A stretch of 64,000 nt of DNA from Lineus longissimus (taxonomy: Eukaryota; Nemertea; Pilidiophora; Heteronemertea; Lineidae): positions 9,922,001 to 9,986,000 of the forward strand of contig NC_088320.1 in assembly GCF_910592395.1 (NCBI RefSeq), in the 5' to 3' direction. Positions within the stretch are counted from its first letter, which is position 1. Every line of letters begins with the position of its first letter. The position numbers and the translations under genes were made by a program. The notes below the pieces were generated by a model. That model was not told the origin of the DNA. It ran no database searches and saw only the letters and a program-made list of their open reading frames with translations. Below, piece by piece: positions 49,301 through 61,708 of the stretch.

Positions 49301-52300
49301 CATCGCCAGTAGTGTAATATCGCTAGTCGAATGACAACTTCTCATCGCAGAATCTCAAAATTGCCTTTTAAGTTTGTCCAATCGGTCATCTTGACTCTTT
49401 ATAACCAAAATGAGCGTGATCGGTCGCGACTAGCGCCATCGCCGACTGACTTTCATCGCCAGTAGTGTAATATTGCTAGTCGAATGACAACTTAACATCG
49501 CAGAATCTCAAAATTGTGGTCTCAGTTTGTCCAATCAGTCATCTTCACTCTGTATAACCAAAATAAGCGTGATCGGTCGTGACAAGCGCCATCGCTCACC
49601 GACTGTCATCGCCAGTAGCGTAATATTGCTAGTCGAATAACAACTGCTCATCGCAGAATCTCGAAATTGCCGTCTAAGTTTGTCCAATCGGTCATCTTGA
49701 CTCTGTATAACCAAAATGAGCGTGATCGGTCGCGACGAGCGCCATCGCCGCTGACTTTCATTGCCAGTAGTGTAATATCGCTAGTCGAATGACGAATAAT
49801 CATCACAGAATCACGAAATTGTGGTCTCAGTTTGTCTAATCGGGCACTTCTACTCTGAAAAACCAAAATTTGCGTGATCGGTCGCGACGAGCGCCATCGC
49901 CGACCGACTTTAATCGCCAGTAGTGTAATATCGCTAGTCGAATGACAACTTCTCATCGCAGAATCTGGAACTTGCGGTCTCAGTTTTTCCAATCGGTCAT
50001 CTTGACTCTGTATAACCAAAATGAGCGTGATCGGTCGCGACAAGCGCCATCGCTCACCGACCGTCATCGCCAGTAGCGTAATATTACTAGTCGAATGACA
50101 ACTTCTCATCGCAGAATCTCAAAATTGCCTTTTAAGTTTGTCCAATCGGTCATCTTGACTCTGTATAACCAAAATGAGCGTGATCGGTCGCGACAAGCGC
50201 CATCGCTCACCGACTGTCATCGCCAGTAGCGTAATATTGCTAGTCGAATAACAACTTCTCATCGCAGAATCTCGAAATTGCCGTTTAAGTTTGTCCAATC
50301 GGTCATCTTGACTCTGTATAACCAAAATGAGCGTGATCGGTCGCGACGAGCGCCATCGCCGCTGACTTTCATTGCCAGTAGTGTAATATCGCTAGTCGAA
50401 TGACGAATAATCATCACAGAATCACGAAATTGTGGTCTCAGTTTGTCTAATCGGGCACTTCTACTCTGAAAAACCAAAATTAGCGTGATCGGTCGCGACG
50501 AGCGCCATCGCCGACCGACTTTAATCGCCAGTAGTGTAATATCGCTAGTCGAATGACAACTTCTCATCGCAGAATCTGGAACTTGCGGTCTCAGTTTTTC
50601 CAATCGGTCATCTTGACTCTGTATAACCAAAATGAGCGTGATCGGTCGCGACAAGCGCCATCGCTCACCGACCGTCATCGCCAGTAGCGTAATATTACTA
50701 GTCGAATGACAACTTCTCATCGCAGAATCTCAAAATTGCCTTTTAAGTTTGTCCAATCGGTCATCTTGACTCTGTATAACCAAAATGAGCGTGATCGGTC
50801 GCGACAAGCGCCATCGCTCACCGACTGTCATCGCCAGTAGCGTAATATTGCTAGTCGAATAACAACTTCTCATCGCAGAATCTCGAAATTGCCGTCTAAG
50901 TTTGTCCAATCGGTCATCTTGACTCTGTATAACCAAAATGTGCGTGATCGGTCGCGACGAGCGCCATCGCCGCTGACTTTCATTGCAAGTAGTGTAATAT
51001 CGCTAGTCGAATGACGAATAATCATCACAGAATCACGAAATTGTGGTCTCAGTTTGTCTAATCGGGCACTTCTACTCTGAAAAACCAAAATTAGCGTGAT
51101 CGGTCGCGACGAGCGCCATCGCCGACCGACTTTCATCGCCAGTAGTGTAATATCGCTAGTCGAATGACAACTTCTCATCGCAGAATCTGGAACTTGCGGT
51201 CTCAGTTTTTCCAATCGGTCATCTTGACTCTGTATAACCAAAATGAGCGTGATCGGTCGCGACGAGCGTCATCGCCGACCGACTTTCATCGCCAGTAGTG
51301 TAATATCGCTAGTCGAATGACAACTTCTCATCGCAGAATCTGGAACTTGCGGTCTCAGTTTTTCCAATCGGTCATCTTGACTCTGTATAACCAAAATGAG
51401 CGTGATCGGTCGCGACGAGCGTCATCGCCGACTGACTTTCATCGCCAGTAGTGTAATATCGCTAGTCGAATGACAACTTCTCATCGCAGAATCTGGAACT
51501 TGCGGTCTCAGTTTTTCCAATCGGTCATCTTGACTCTGTAAAACCAAAATGAGCGTGATCGGTCGCAACAAGCGCCATCGCTCACCGACCGTCATCGCCA
51601 GTAGCGTAATATTATTAGTCGAATGACAACTTCTCATCGCAGAATCTCAAAATTGCCTTTTAAGTTTGTCCAATCGGTCATCTTGACTCTGTATAACCAA
51701 AATGAGCGTGATCGGTCGCGACGAGCGCCATCGCCGCTGACTTTCATTGCAAGTAGTGTAATATCGCTAGTCGAATGACGAATAATCATCACAGAATCAC
51801 GAAATTGTGGTCTCAGTTTGTCTAATCGGGCACTTCTACTCTGAAAAACCAAAATTAGCGTGATCGGTCGCGACGAGCGCCATCGCCGACCGACTTTCAT
51901 CGCCAGTAGTGTAATATCGCTAGTCGAATGACAACTTCTCATCGCAGAATCTGGAACTTGCGGTCTCAGTTTTTCCAATCGGTCATCTTGACTCTGTATA
52001 ACCAAAATGAGCGTGATCGGTCGCGACGAGCGTCATCGCCGACCGACTTTCATCGCCAGTAGTGTAATATCGCTAGTCGAATGACAACTTCTCATCGCAG
52101 AATCTGGAACTTGCGGTCTCAGTTTTTCCAATCGGTCATCTTGACTCTGTATAACCAAAATGAGCGTGATCGGTTGCGATGAGCGTCATCGCCGACCGAC
52201 TTTCATCGCCAGTAGTGTAATATCGCTAGTCGAATGACAACTTCTCATCGCAGAATCTGGAACTTGCGGTCTCAGTTTTTCCAATCGGTCATCTTGACTC

Positions 52301-52769
52301 TGTAAAACCAAAATGAGCGTGATCGGTCGCAACAAGCGCCATCGCTCACCGACCGTCATCGCCAGTAGCGTAATATTACTAGTCGAATGACAACTTCTCA
52401 TCGCAGAATCTCAAAATTGCCTTTAAGTTTGTCCAATCGGTCATCTTGACTCTGTATAACCAAAATGAGCGTGATCGGTCGCGACGAGCGCCATCGCCGC
52501 TGACTTTCATTGCAAGTAGTGTAATATCGCTAGTCGAATGACGAATAATCATCACAGAATCACGAAATTGTGGTCTCAGTTTGTCTAATCGGGCACTTCT
52601 ACTCTGAAAAACCAAAATTAGCGTGATCGGTCGCGACGAGCGCCATCGCCGACCAACTTTCATCGCCAGTAGTGTAATATCGCTAGTCGAATGACAACTT
52701 CTCATCGCAGAATCTGGAACTTGCGGTCTCAGTTTTTCCAATCGGTCATCTTCACTCTGTATAACCAAA
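46361..52769. repeat. 611/764-bp short HORs inside a 3362-bp duplication
   Basis: Four-monomer units of 611 bp (d, e, a2 and a b/c hybrid) lie at about 46909-47519 and twice in tandem at 49660-50881. 46909-48270 matches 50271-51632 at an offset of 3362 bp, including 'ctctgtaaaacc' (48174 and 51537). A 764-bp copy of the latter follows (offset 51422 to 52186). b/d hybrids lie near 51650 and 52415. A single monomer with 'aaaattagcg' is doubled at 52615-52770. Confidence 0.8.
51162..51314 (+). repeat. Reference satellite monomer (type a1, 153 bp)
   Basis: This is a clean example of the commonest type in the right three quarters of the window. It is phased to start at 'gaatgacaac' and the next monomer starts at 51315. 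Counted by hand, it has 34 G and 40 C (48% G+C) and 15 CpG dinucleotides, including the one at the monomer junction. Diagnostic words are 'tctggaacttgcgg', 'ctcagtttttcc' and 'cgacgagcgtcatcgcc'. An 8-bp palindrome, GTCGCGAC, lies at 51256-51263. Confidence 0.95.
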
Positions 52770-55700
52770 ATTAGCGTGATCGGTCGCGACGAGCGCCATC
52801 GCCGACCGACTTTCATCGCCAGTAGTGTAATATCGCTAGTCGAATGACAACTTCTCATCGCAGAATCTGGAACTTGCGGTCTCAGTTTTTCCAATCGGTC
52901 ATCTTCACTCTGTATAACCAAAATGAGCGTGATCGGTCGCGACGAGCGTCATCGCCGACCGACTTTCATAGCCAGTAGTGTAATATCGCTAGTCGAATGA
53001 CAACTTCTCATCGCAGAATCTGGAACTTGCGGTCTCAGTTTTTCCAATCGGTCATCTTGACTCTGTATAACCAAAATGAGCGTGATCGGTCGCGACAAGC
53101 GCCATCGCTCAGCGACCGTCATCGCCAGTAGCGTAATATTACTAGTCGAATGACAACTTCTCATCGCAGAATCTCAAAATTGCCTTTTAAGTTTGTCCAA
53201 TCGGTCATCTTGACTCTGTATAACCAAAATGAGCGTGATCGGTCGCGACGAGCGCCATCGCCGACTGACTTTCATCGCCAGTAGTGTAATATTGCTAGTC
53301 GAATGAAAACTTAACATCGCAGAATCTCAAAATTGTTGTCTCAGTTTGTCCAATCAGTCATCTTCACTCTGTATAACCAAAATAAGCGTGATCGGTCGTG
53401 ACAAGCGCCATCGCTCACCGACTGTCATCGCCAGTAGCGTAATATTGCTAGTCGAATAACAACTTCTCATCGCAGAATCTCGAAATTGCCGTCTAAGTTT
53501 GTCCAATCGGTCATCTTGACTGTGTATAACCAAAATGAGCGTGATCGGTCGCGACGAGCGCCATCGCCGCTGACTTTCATTGCCAGTAGTGTAATATCGC
53601 TAGTCGAATGACAAATAATCATCACAGAATCACGAAATTGTGGTCTCAGTTTGTCTAATCGGGCACTTCTACTCTGAAAAACCAAAATTAGCGTGATCGG
53701 TCGCGACGAGCGCCATCGCCGACCGACTTTCATCGCCAGTAGTGTATTATCGCTAGTCGAATGACAACTTCTCATCGTAGAATCTGGAACTTGCGGTCTC
53801 AGTTTTTCCAATCGGTCATCTTGACTCTGTATAACCAAAATGAGCGTGATCGGTCACGACGAGCGTCATCGCCGACCGACTTTCATCGCCAGTAGTATAA
53901 TATCGCTAGTCGAATGACAACTTCTCATCGCAGAATCTGGAACTTGCGGTCTCAGTTTTTCCAATCGGTCATCTTGACTCTGTATAACCAAAATTAGCGT
54001 GATCGATCATGACGAGCGCCATCACCGACCGACTTTCATCACCAGTAGCGTAATATTGCTAGTCGAATGACAACTTCTCATCGCAGAATCTCGAAATTGC
54101 TGTCTCAGTTTGGTTCAATCGGTCATCTTGACTCCGTATAACCAAAATTAGCGTGATCGATCACGACGAGCACCATCACCGACCGACTTTCATCGCCAGT
54201 AGCGTAATATTGCTAGTCGAATGACAACTTCTCATCGCAGAATCTCGAAATTGCCGTCTAAGTTTGTCCAATCGGTCATCTTGACTCTGTATAACCAAAG
54301 TGAGCGTGATCGGTTGCGACGAGCGCCATCGCCGCTGACTTTTATCGCTAGTAGTGTAATATTGCTAGTCAAATGACAACTTATCATCGCAGAATCTCGA
54401 AATTGCAGTCTCAGTTTGTCCAATCGGTCATCTTGACTCTGTATAACCAAAATTAGCGTGATAGGTCGCGACGAGCGCCATCGCCCACTGACAATGATCG
54501 CCAGTAGTCTTATATCTAGGTCGAATGACAAATTATCATCACAGATTCTCGAAATTGTGGTCTCAGTTTGTCTAATCGGTCATCTCGACTCTGAATAACC
54601 AAAATGAGCGTGATCGGTCGCGACGAGCGTCATCGCCGACCGACTTTCATCGCCAGTAGTGTAATATCGCTAGTCGAATGACAACTTCTCATCGCAGAAT
54701 CTGGAACTTGCGGTCTCAGTTTTTCCAATCGGTCATCTTGACTCTGTATAACCAAAATGAGCGTGATCGGTCCCGACGAGCGTCATCGCCGACCGACTTT
54801 CATCGCCAGTAGTGTAATATCGCTAGTCGAATGACAACTTCTCATCGCAGAATCTGGAACTTGCGGTCTCAGTTTTTTCAATCGGTCATCTTGACTCTGT
54901 ATAACCAAAATGAGCGTGATCGGTCGCGACAAGCGCCATCGCTCACCGACCGTCATCGCCAGTAGCGTAATATTACTAGTCGAATGACAACTTCTCATCG
55001 CAGAATCTCAAAATTGCCTTTTAAGTTTGTCCAATCGGTCATCTTGACTCTGTATAACCAAAATGAGCGTGATCGGTGGCGACGAGCGCCATCGCCGACT
55101 GACTTTCATCGCCAGTAGTGTAATATTGCTAGTCGAATGAAAACTTAACATCGCAGAATCTCAAAATTGTGGTCTCAGTTTGTCCAATCAGTCTTTTTCA
55201 CTCTGTATAACCAAAATAAGCGTGATCGGTCGTGACAAGCGCCATCGCTCACCGACTGTCATCGCCAGTAGCGTAATATTGCTAGTCGAATAACAACTTC
55301 TCATCGCAGAATCTCGAAATTGCCGTCTAAGTTTGTCCAATCGGTCATCTTGACTCTGTATAACCAAAATGTGCGTGATCGGTCGCGACGAGCGCCATCG
55401 CCGCTGACTTTCATTGCAAGTAGTGTAATATCGCTAGTCGAATGACGAATAATCATCACAGAATCACGAAATTGTGGTCTCAGTTTGTCTAATCGGGCAC
55501 TTCTACTCTGAAAAACCAAAATTAGCGTGATCGGTCGCGACGAGCGCCATCGCCGACCGACTTTCATCGCCAGTAGTGTAATATTGCTAGTCGAATGACA
55601 ACTTCTCATCGCAGAATCTGGAACTTGCGGTCTCAGTTTTTCCAATCGGTCATCTTGACTCTGTATAACCAAAATGAGCGTGATTGGTCGCGACAAGCAC

Positions 55701-58344
55701 CATCGCTCACCGACCGTCATCGCCAGTAGCGTAATATTACTAGTCGAATGACAACTTCTCATCGCAGAATCTCAAAATTGCCTTTTAAGTTTGTCCAATC
55801 GGTCATCTTGACTATGTATAACCAAAATGAGCGTGATCGGCCGCGACGAGCGCCATCGCCGACTGACTTTCATCGCCGGTAGTGTAATATTGCTAGTCGA
55901 ATGACAACTTAACATCGCTGAATCTCAAAATTGTGGTCTCAGTTTGTCCAATCAGTCATCTTCACTCTGTATAACCAAAATAAGCGTGATCGGTCGTGAC
56001 AAGCGCCATCGCTCACCGACTGTCATCGCCAGTAGCGTAATATTGCTAGTCGAATAACAACTTCTCATCGCAGAATCTCGAAATTGCCGTCTAAGTTTGT
56101 CCAATCGGTCATCTTGACTCTGTATAACCAAAATAAGCGTGATCGCTCGTGACAAGCGCCATCGCTCACCGACTGTCATCGCCAGTAGCGTAATATTGCT
56201 AGTCGAATAACAACTTCTCATCGCAGAATCTCGAAATTGCCGTCTAAGTTTGTCCAATCGGTCATCTTGACTCTGTATAACCAAAATGAGCGTGATCGGT
56301 CGCGACGAGCGCCATCGCGGCTGACTTTCATTGCAAGTAGTGTAATATCGCTAGTCGAATGACGAATAATCATCACAGAATCACGAAATTGTGGTCTCAG
56401 TTTGTCTAATCGGGCACTTCTACTCTGAAAAACCAAAATTAGCGTGATCGGTCGCGACGAGCGCCATCGCCGACCGACTTTCATCGCCAGTAGTGTAATA
56501 TCGCTAGTCGAATGACAACTTCTCATCGCAGAATCTGGAACTTGCGGTCTCAGTTTTTCCAATCGGTCATCTTCACTCTGTATAACCAAAATGAGCGTGA
56601 TCGGTCGCGACGAGCGTCATCGCCGACCGACTTTCATCGCCAGTAGTGTAATATCGCTAGTCGAATGACAACTTCTCATCGCAGAATCTGGAACTTGCGG
56701 TCTCAGTTTTTCCAATCGGTCATCTTGACTCTGTATAAACAAAATGAGCGTGATCGGTCGCGACAAGCGCCATCGCTCAGCGACCGTCATCGCCAGTAGC
56801 GTAATATTACTAGTCGAATGACAACTTCTCATCGCAGAATCTCAAAATTGCCTTTTAAGTTTGTCCAATCGGTCATCTTGACTCTGTATAACCAAAATGA
56901 GCGTGATCGGTCGCGACGAGCGCCATCGCCGACTGACTTTCATCGCCAGTAGTGTAATATTGCTAGTCGAATGAAAACTTAACATCGCAGAATCTCAAAA
57001 TTGTTGTCTCAGTTTGTCCAATCAGTCATCTTCACTCTGTATAACCAAAATAAGCGTGATCGGTCGTGACAAGCGCCATCGCTCACCGACTGTCATCGCC
57101 AGTAGCGTAATATTGCTAGTCGAATAACAACTTCTCATCGCAGAATCTCGAAATTGCCGTCTAAGTTTGTCCAATCGGTCATCTTGACTGTGTATAACCA
57201 AAATGAGCGTGATCGGTCGCGACGAGCGCCATCGCCGCTGACTTTCATTGCCAGTAGTGTAATATCGCTAGTCGAATGACAAATAATCATCACAGAATCA
57301 CGAAATTGTGGTCTCAGTTTGTCTAATCGGGCACTTCTACTCTGAAAAACCAAAATTAGCGTGATCGGTCGCGACGAGCGCCATCGCCGACCGACTTTCA
57401 TCGCCAGTAGTGTATTATCGCTAGTCGAATGACAACTTCTCATCGTAGAATCTGGAACTTGCGGTCTCAGTTTTTCCAATCGGTCATCTTGACTCTGTAT
57501 AACCAAAATGAGCGTGATCGGTCACGACGAGCGTCATCGCCGACCGACTTTCATCGCCAGTAGTGTAATATCGCTAGTCGAATGACAACTTCTCATCGCA
57601 GAATCTGGAACTTGCGGTCTCAGTTTTTCCAATCGGTCATCTTGACTCTGTATAACCAAAATTACCGTGATCGATCACGACGAGCGCCATCACCGACCGA
57701 CTTTCATCACCAGTAGCGTAATATTGCTAGTCGAATGACAACTTCTCATCGCAGAATCTCGAAATTGCTGTCTCAGTTTGGTTCAATCGGTCATCTTGAC
57801 TCCGTATAACCAAAATTAGCGTGATCGATCACGACGAGCACCATCACCGACCGACTTTCATCGCCAGTAGCGTAATATTGCTAGTCGAATGACAACTTCT
57901 CATCGCAGAATCTCGAAATTGCCGTCTAAGTTTGTCCAATCGGTCATCTTGACTCTGTATAACCAAAGTGAGCGTGATCGGTCGCGACGAGCGCCATCGC
58001 CGCTGACTTTCATCGCTAGTAGTGTAATATTGCTAGTCAAATGACAACTTATCATCGCAGAATCTCGAAATTGCAGTCTCAGTTTGTCCAATCGGTCATC
58101 TTCACTCTGTATAACCAAAATTAGCGTGATAGGTCGCGACGAGCGCCATCGCCCACTGACAATGATCGCCAGTAGTCTTATATCGTTGGTCGAATGACAA
58201 ATTATCATCACAGATTCTCGAAATTGTGGTCTCAGTTTGTCTAATCGGTCATCTCGACTCTGAATAACCAAAATGAGTGTGATCGGTCGCGACGAGCGTC
58301 ATCGCCGACCGACTTTCATCGCCAGTAGTGTAATATCGCTAGTC

Positions 58345-58497
58345 GAATGACAACTTCTCATCGCAGAATCTGGAACTTGCGGTCTCAGTTTTTCCAATCG
58401 GTCATCTTGACTCTGTATAACCAAAATGAGCGTGATCGGTCGCGACAAGCGCCATCGCTCACCGACCGTCATCGCCAGTAGCGTTATATTACTAGTC
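58345..58497 (+). repeat. Monomer type a2 (153 bp)
   Basis: It begins like a1 with 'tctggaacttgcgg' but has 'gacaagcgccatcgctc' and 'accgaccgtc' in its second half. It normally ends with 'gcgtaatattactagtc', which contains the palindrome GTAATATTAC; this copy has 'gcgttatattac' instead. It is normally followed by type b. Confidence 0.88.
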
Positions 58498-58650
58498 GAA
58501 TGACAACTTCTCATCGCAGAATCTCAAAATAGCCTTTTAAGTTTGTCCAATCGGTCATCTTGACTCTGTATAACCAAAATGAGCGTGATCGGTCGCGACG
58601 AGCGCCATCGCCGACTGACTTTCATCGCCAGTAGTGTAATATTGATAGTC
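58498..58650 (+). repeat. Monomer type b (153 bp)
   Basis: It is recognised by 'ccttttaagtttgtcc' and 'cgccgactgactttc'. In this copy the usual 'aaaattgcc' reads 'aaaatagcc', a private change shared by its neighbours near 59443 and 62347. Confidence 0.88.
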
Positions 58651-58803
58651 GAATGAAAACTTAACATCGCAGAATCTCAAAATTGTTGTCTCAGTTTGTC
58701 CAATCAGTCATCTTCACTCTGTATAACCAAAATAAGCGTGATCGGTCGTGACAAGCGCCATCGCTCACCGACTGTCATCGCCAGTAGCGTAATATTGCTA
58801 GTC
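58651..58803 (+). repeat. Monomer type c (153 bp)
   Basis: It is recognised by 'cttaacatcgcag', 'ccaatcagtcatcttcac', 'aaaataagcgtg' and 'gtcgtgacaagc'. It is normally followed by type d, whose start reads 'gaataac' instead of 'gaatgac'. Confidence 0.88.
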
Positions 58804-58955
58804 GAATAACAACTTCTCATCGCAGAATCTCAAAATTGCCGTCTAAGTTTGTCCAATCGGTCATCTTGACTCTGTATAACCAAAATGAGCGTGATCGGTC
58901 GCGACGAGCGCCATCGCCGCTGACTTTCATTGCAAGTAGTGTAATATCGCTAGTC
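58804..58955 (+). repeat. Monomer type d (152 bp)
   Basis: It is recognised by a 'gaataacaac' start, 'gccgtctaagtttg' and 'cgccgctgactttc', with 'cattgcaag' at the end in many copies. 'ccgctgac' replaces 'ccgaccgac', so the monomer is one base short. That single base shifts the reading frame of any ORF crossing it and accounts for core units being 5x153-1 or 6x153-1. Confidence 0.9.
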
Positions 58956-59108
58956 GAATGACGAATAATCATCACAGAATCACGAAATTGTGGTCTCAGT
59001 TTGTCTAATCGGGCACTTCTACTCTGAAAAACCAAAATTAGCGTGATCGGTCGCGACGAGCGCCATCGCCGACCGACTTTCATCGCCAGTAGTGTAATAT
59101 CGCTAGTC
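58956..59108 (+). repeat. Monomer type e (153 bp), most divergent core type
   Basis: Its middle reads 'gggcacttctactctg' followed by 'aaaaacc', where most types have 'ggtcatcttgactctg' and 'tataacc'. The 5' part has 'gacgaataatcatcac' and 'aatcacgaaattgtgg'. It occurs about once per core unit from 16.5 kb onward. In the left domain its relatives read 'agccacttc', 'gagcacttc' or 'aggcacttc'. Confidence 0.9.
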
Positions 59109-61554
59109 GAATGACAACTTCTCATCGCAGAATCTGGAACTTGCGGTCTCAGTTTTTCCAATCGGTCATCTTCACTCTGTATAACCAAAATGAGCGTGAT
59201 CGGTCGCGACGAGCGTCATCGCCGACCGACTTTCATCGCCAGTAGTGTAATATCGCTAGTCGAATAACAACTTCTCATCGCAGAATCTGGAACTTGCGGT
59301 CTCAGTTTTTCCAATCGGTCATCTTGACTCTGTATAACCAAAATGAGCGTGATCGGTCGCGACAAGCGCCATCGCTCACCGACCGTCATCGCCAGTAGCG
59401 TTATATTACTAGTCGAATGACAACTTCTCATCGCAGAATCTCAAAATAGCCTTTTAAGTTTGTCCAATCGGTCATCTTGACTCTGTATAACCAAAATGAG
59501 CGTGATCGGTCGCGACGAGCGCCATCGCCGACTGACTTTCATCGCCAGTAGTGTAATATTGATAGTCGAATGAAAACTTAACATCGCAGAATCTCAAAAT
59601 TGTTGTCTCAGTTTGTCCAATCAGTCATCTTCACTCTGTATAACCAAAATAAGCGTGATCGGTCGTGACAAGCGCCATCGCTCACCGACTGTCATCGCCA
59701 GTAGCGTAATATTGCTAGTCGAATAACAACTTCTCATCGCAGAATCTCAAAATTGCCGTCTAAGTTTGTCCAATCGGTCATCTTGACTCTGTATAACCAA
59801 AATGAGCGTGATCGGTCGCGACGAGCGCCATCGCCGCTGACTTTCATTGCAAGTAGTGTAATATCGCTAGTCGAATGACGAATAATCATCACAGAATCAC
59901 GAAATTGTGGTCTCAGTTTGTCTAATCGGGCACTTCTACTCTGAAAAACCAAAATTAGCGTGATCGGTCGCGACGAGCGCCATCGCCGACCGACTTTCAT
60001 CGCCAGTAGTGTAATATCGCTAGTCGAATGACAACTTCTCATCGCAGAATCTGGAACTTGCGGTCTCAGTTTTTCCAATCGGTCATCTTCACTCTGTATA
60101 ACCAAAATGAGCGTGATTGGTCGCGACAAGCGCCATCGCTCACCGACCGTCATCGCCAGTAGCGTAATATTACTAGTCGAATGACAACTTCTCATCGCAG
60201 AATCTCAAAATTGCCTTTTAAGTTTGTCCAATCGGTCATCTTGACTATGTATAACCAAAATGAGCGTGATCGGCCGCGACGAGCGCCATCGCCGACTGAC
60301 TTTCATCGCCGGTAGTGTAATATTGCTAGTCGAATGACAACTTAACATCGCTGAATCTCAAAATTGTGGTCTCAGTTTTTCCAATCGGTCATCTTCACTC
60401 TGTATAACCAAAATGAGCGTGATCGGTCGCGACGAGCGTCATCGCCGACCGACTTTCATCGCCAGTAGTGTAATATCGCTAGTCGAATGACAACTTCTCA
60501 TCGCAGAATCTGGAACTTGCGGTCTCAGTTTTTCCAATCGGTCATCTTGACTCTGTATAAACAAAATGAGCGTGATCGGTCGCGACAAGCGCCATCGCTC
60601 AGCGACCGTCATCGCCAGTAGCGTAATATTACTAGTCGAATGACAACTTCTCATCGCAGAATCTCAAAATTGCCTTTTAAGTTTGTCCAATCGGTCATCT
60701 TGACTCTGTATAACCAAAATGAGCGTGATCGGTCGCGACGAGCGCCATAGCCGACTGACTTTCATCGCCAGTAGTGTAATATTGCTAGTCGAATGAAAAC
60801 TTAACATCGCAGAATCTCAAAATTGTTGTCTCAGTTTGTCCAATCAGTCATCTTCACTCTGTATAACCAAAATAAGCGTGATCGGTCGTGACAAGCGCCA
60901 TCGCTCACCGACTGTCATCGCCAGTAGCGTAATATTGCTAGTCGAATAACAACTTCTCATCGCAGAATCTCGAAATTGCCGTCTAAGTTTGTCCAATCGG
61001 TCATCTTGACTGTGTATAACCAAAATGAGCGTGATCGGTCGCGACGAGCGCCATCGCCGCTGACTTTCATCGCCAGTAGTGTAATATCGCTAGTCGAATG
61101 ACAAATAATCATCACAGAATCACGAAATTGTGGTCTCAGTTTGTCTAATCGGGCACTTCTACTCTGAAAAACCAAAATTAGCGTGATCGGTCGCGACGAG
61201 CGCCATCGCCGACCGACTTTCATCGCCAGTAGTGTAATATCGCTAGTCGAATGACAACTTCTCATCGTAGAATCTGGAACTTGCGGTCTCAGTTTTTCCA
61301 ATCGGTCATCTTGACTCTGTATAACCAAAATGAGCGTGATCGGTCACGACGAGCGTCATCGCCGACCGACTTTCATCGCCAGTAGTGTAATATCGCTAGT
61401 CGAATGACAACTTCTCATCGCAGAATCTGGAACTTGCGGTCTCAGTTTTTCCAATCGGTCATCTTGACTCTGTATAACCAAAATTACCGTGATCGATCAC
61501 GACGAGCGCCATCACCGACCGACTTTCATCACCAGTAGCGTAATATTGCTAGTC

Positions 61555-61708
61555 GAATGACAACTTCTCATCGCAGAATCTCGAAATTGCTGTCTCAGTT
61601 TGGTTCAATCGGTCATCTTGACTCCGTATAACCAAAATTAGCGTGATCGATCACGACGAGCACCATCACCGACCGACTTTCATCGCCAGTAGCGTAATAT
61701 TGCTAGTC
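61555..61708 (+). repeat. Monomer type g (154 bp)
   Basis: It is recognised by 'gctgtctcagtttggttc', 'gactccgtataacc' and 'atcaccgaccgac'. One extra base in 'tttggttcaatcgg' makes it 154 bp. It carries the 10-bp palindrome TGATCGATCA (61644-61653) where other types have GTCGCGAC. Copies cluster at 2.6, 7.2, 9.8, 11.6, 13.1, 20.0, 25.7-26.2, 29.0-29.5, 45.1, 46.0, 54.1, 57.8 and 61.6 kb. Confidence 0.87.

Larger units (their letters stand above)
58345..59261 (+). repeat. Core six-monomer HOR unit (917 bp): a2-b-c-d-e-a1
   Basis: Six consecutive distinct monomers form the basic unit of the right domain. The lengths are 153+153+153+152+153+153 = 917 bp. A second copy follows directly, with an offset of 917 bp. 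Shared private variants mark the pair: 'gcgttatattac', 'caaaatagcc' and 'gatagtcgaatgaaaac'. Elsewhere the unit varies mainly in its number of a1 monomers. With none it is a 764-bp 5-mer (for example 37400-38927), and two a1 copies in a row occur near 47880-48200 and 51240-51500. Confidence 0.9.

Noticed and set aside
51220-51245. Bacterial-type promoter ('cttgactctg' followed by 'tataacc')
   Set aside because: TTGACT and TATAAC are only 3 bp apart instead of about 17, and the motif repeats in nearly every monomer as part of the satellite.
61590-61615. RNA polymerase III B-box in type g ('ggttcaatcgg')
   Set aside because: It matches the first nine positions of the B-box consensus but ends GG instead of CC, has no A-box partner and no tRNA-like folding, and arises from one inserted base in an ordinary monomer.
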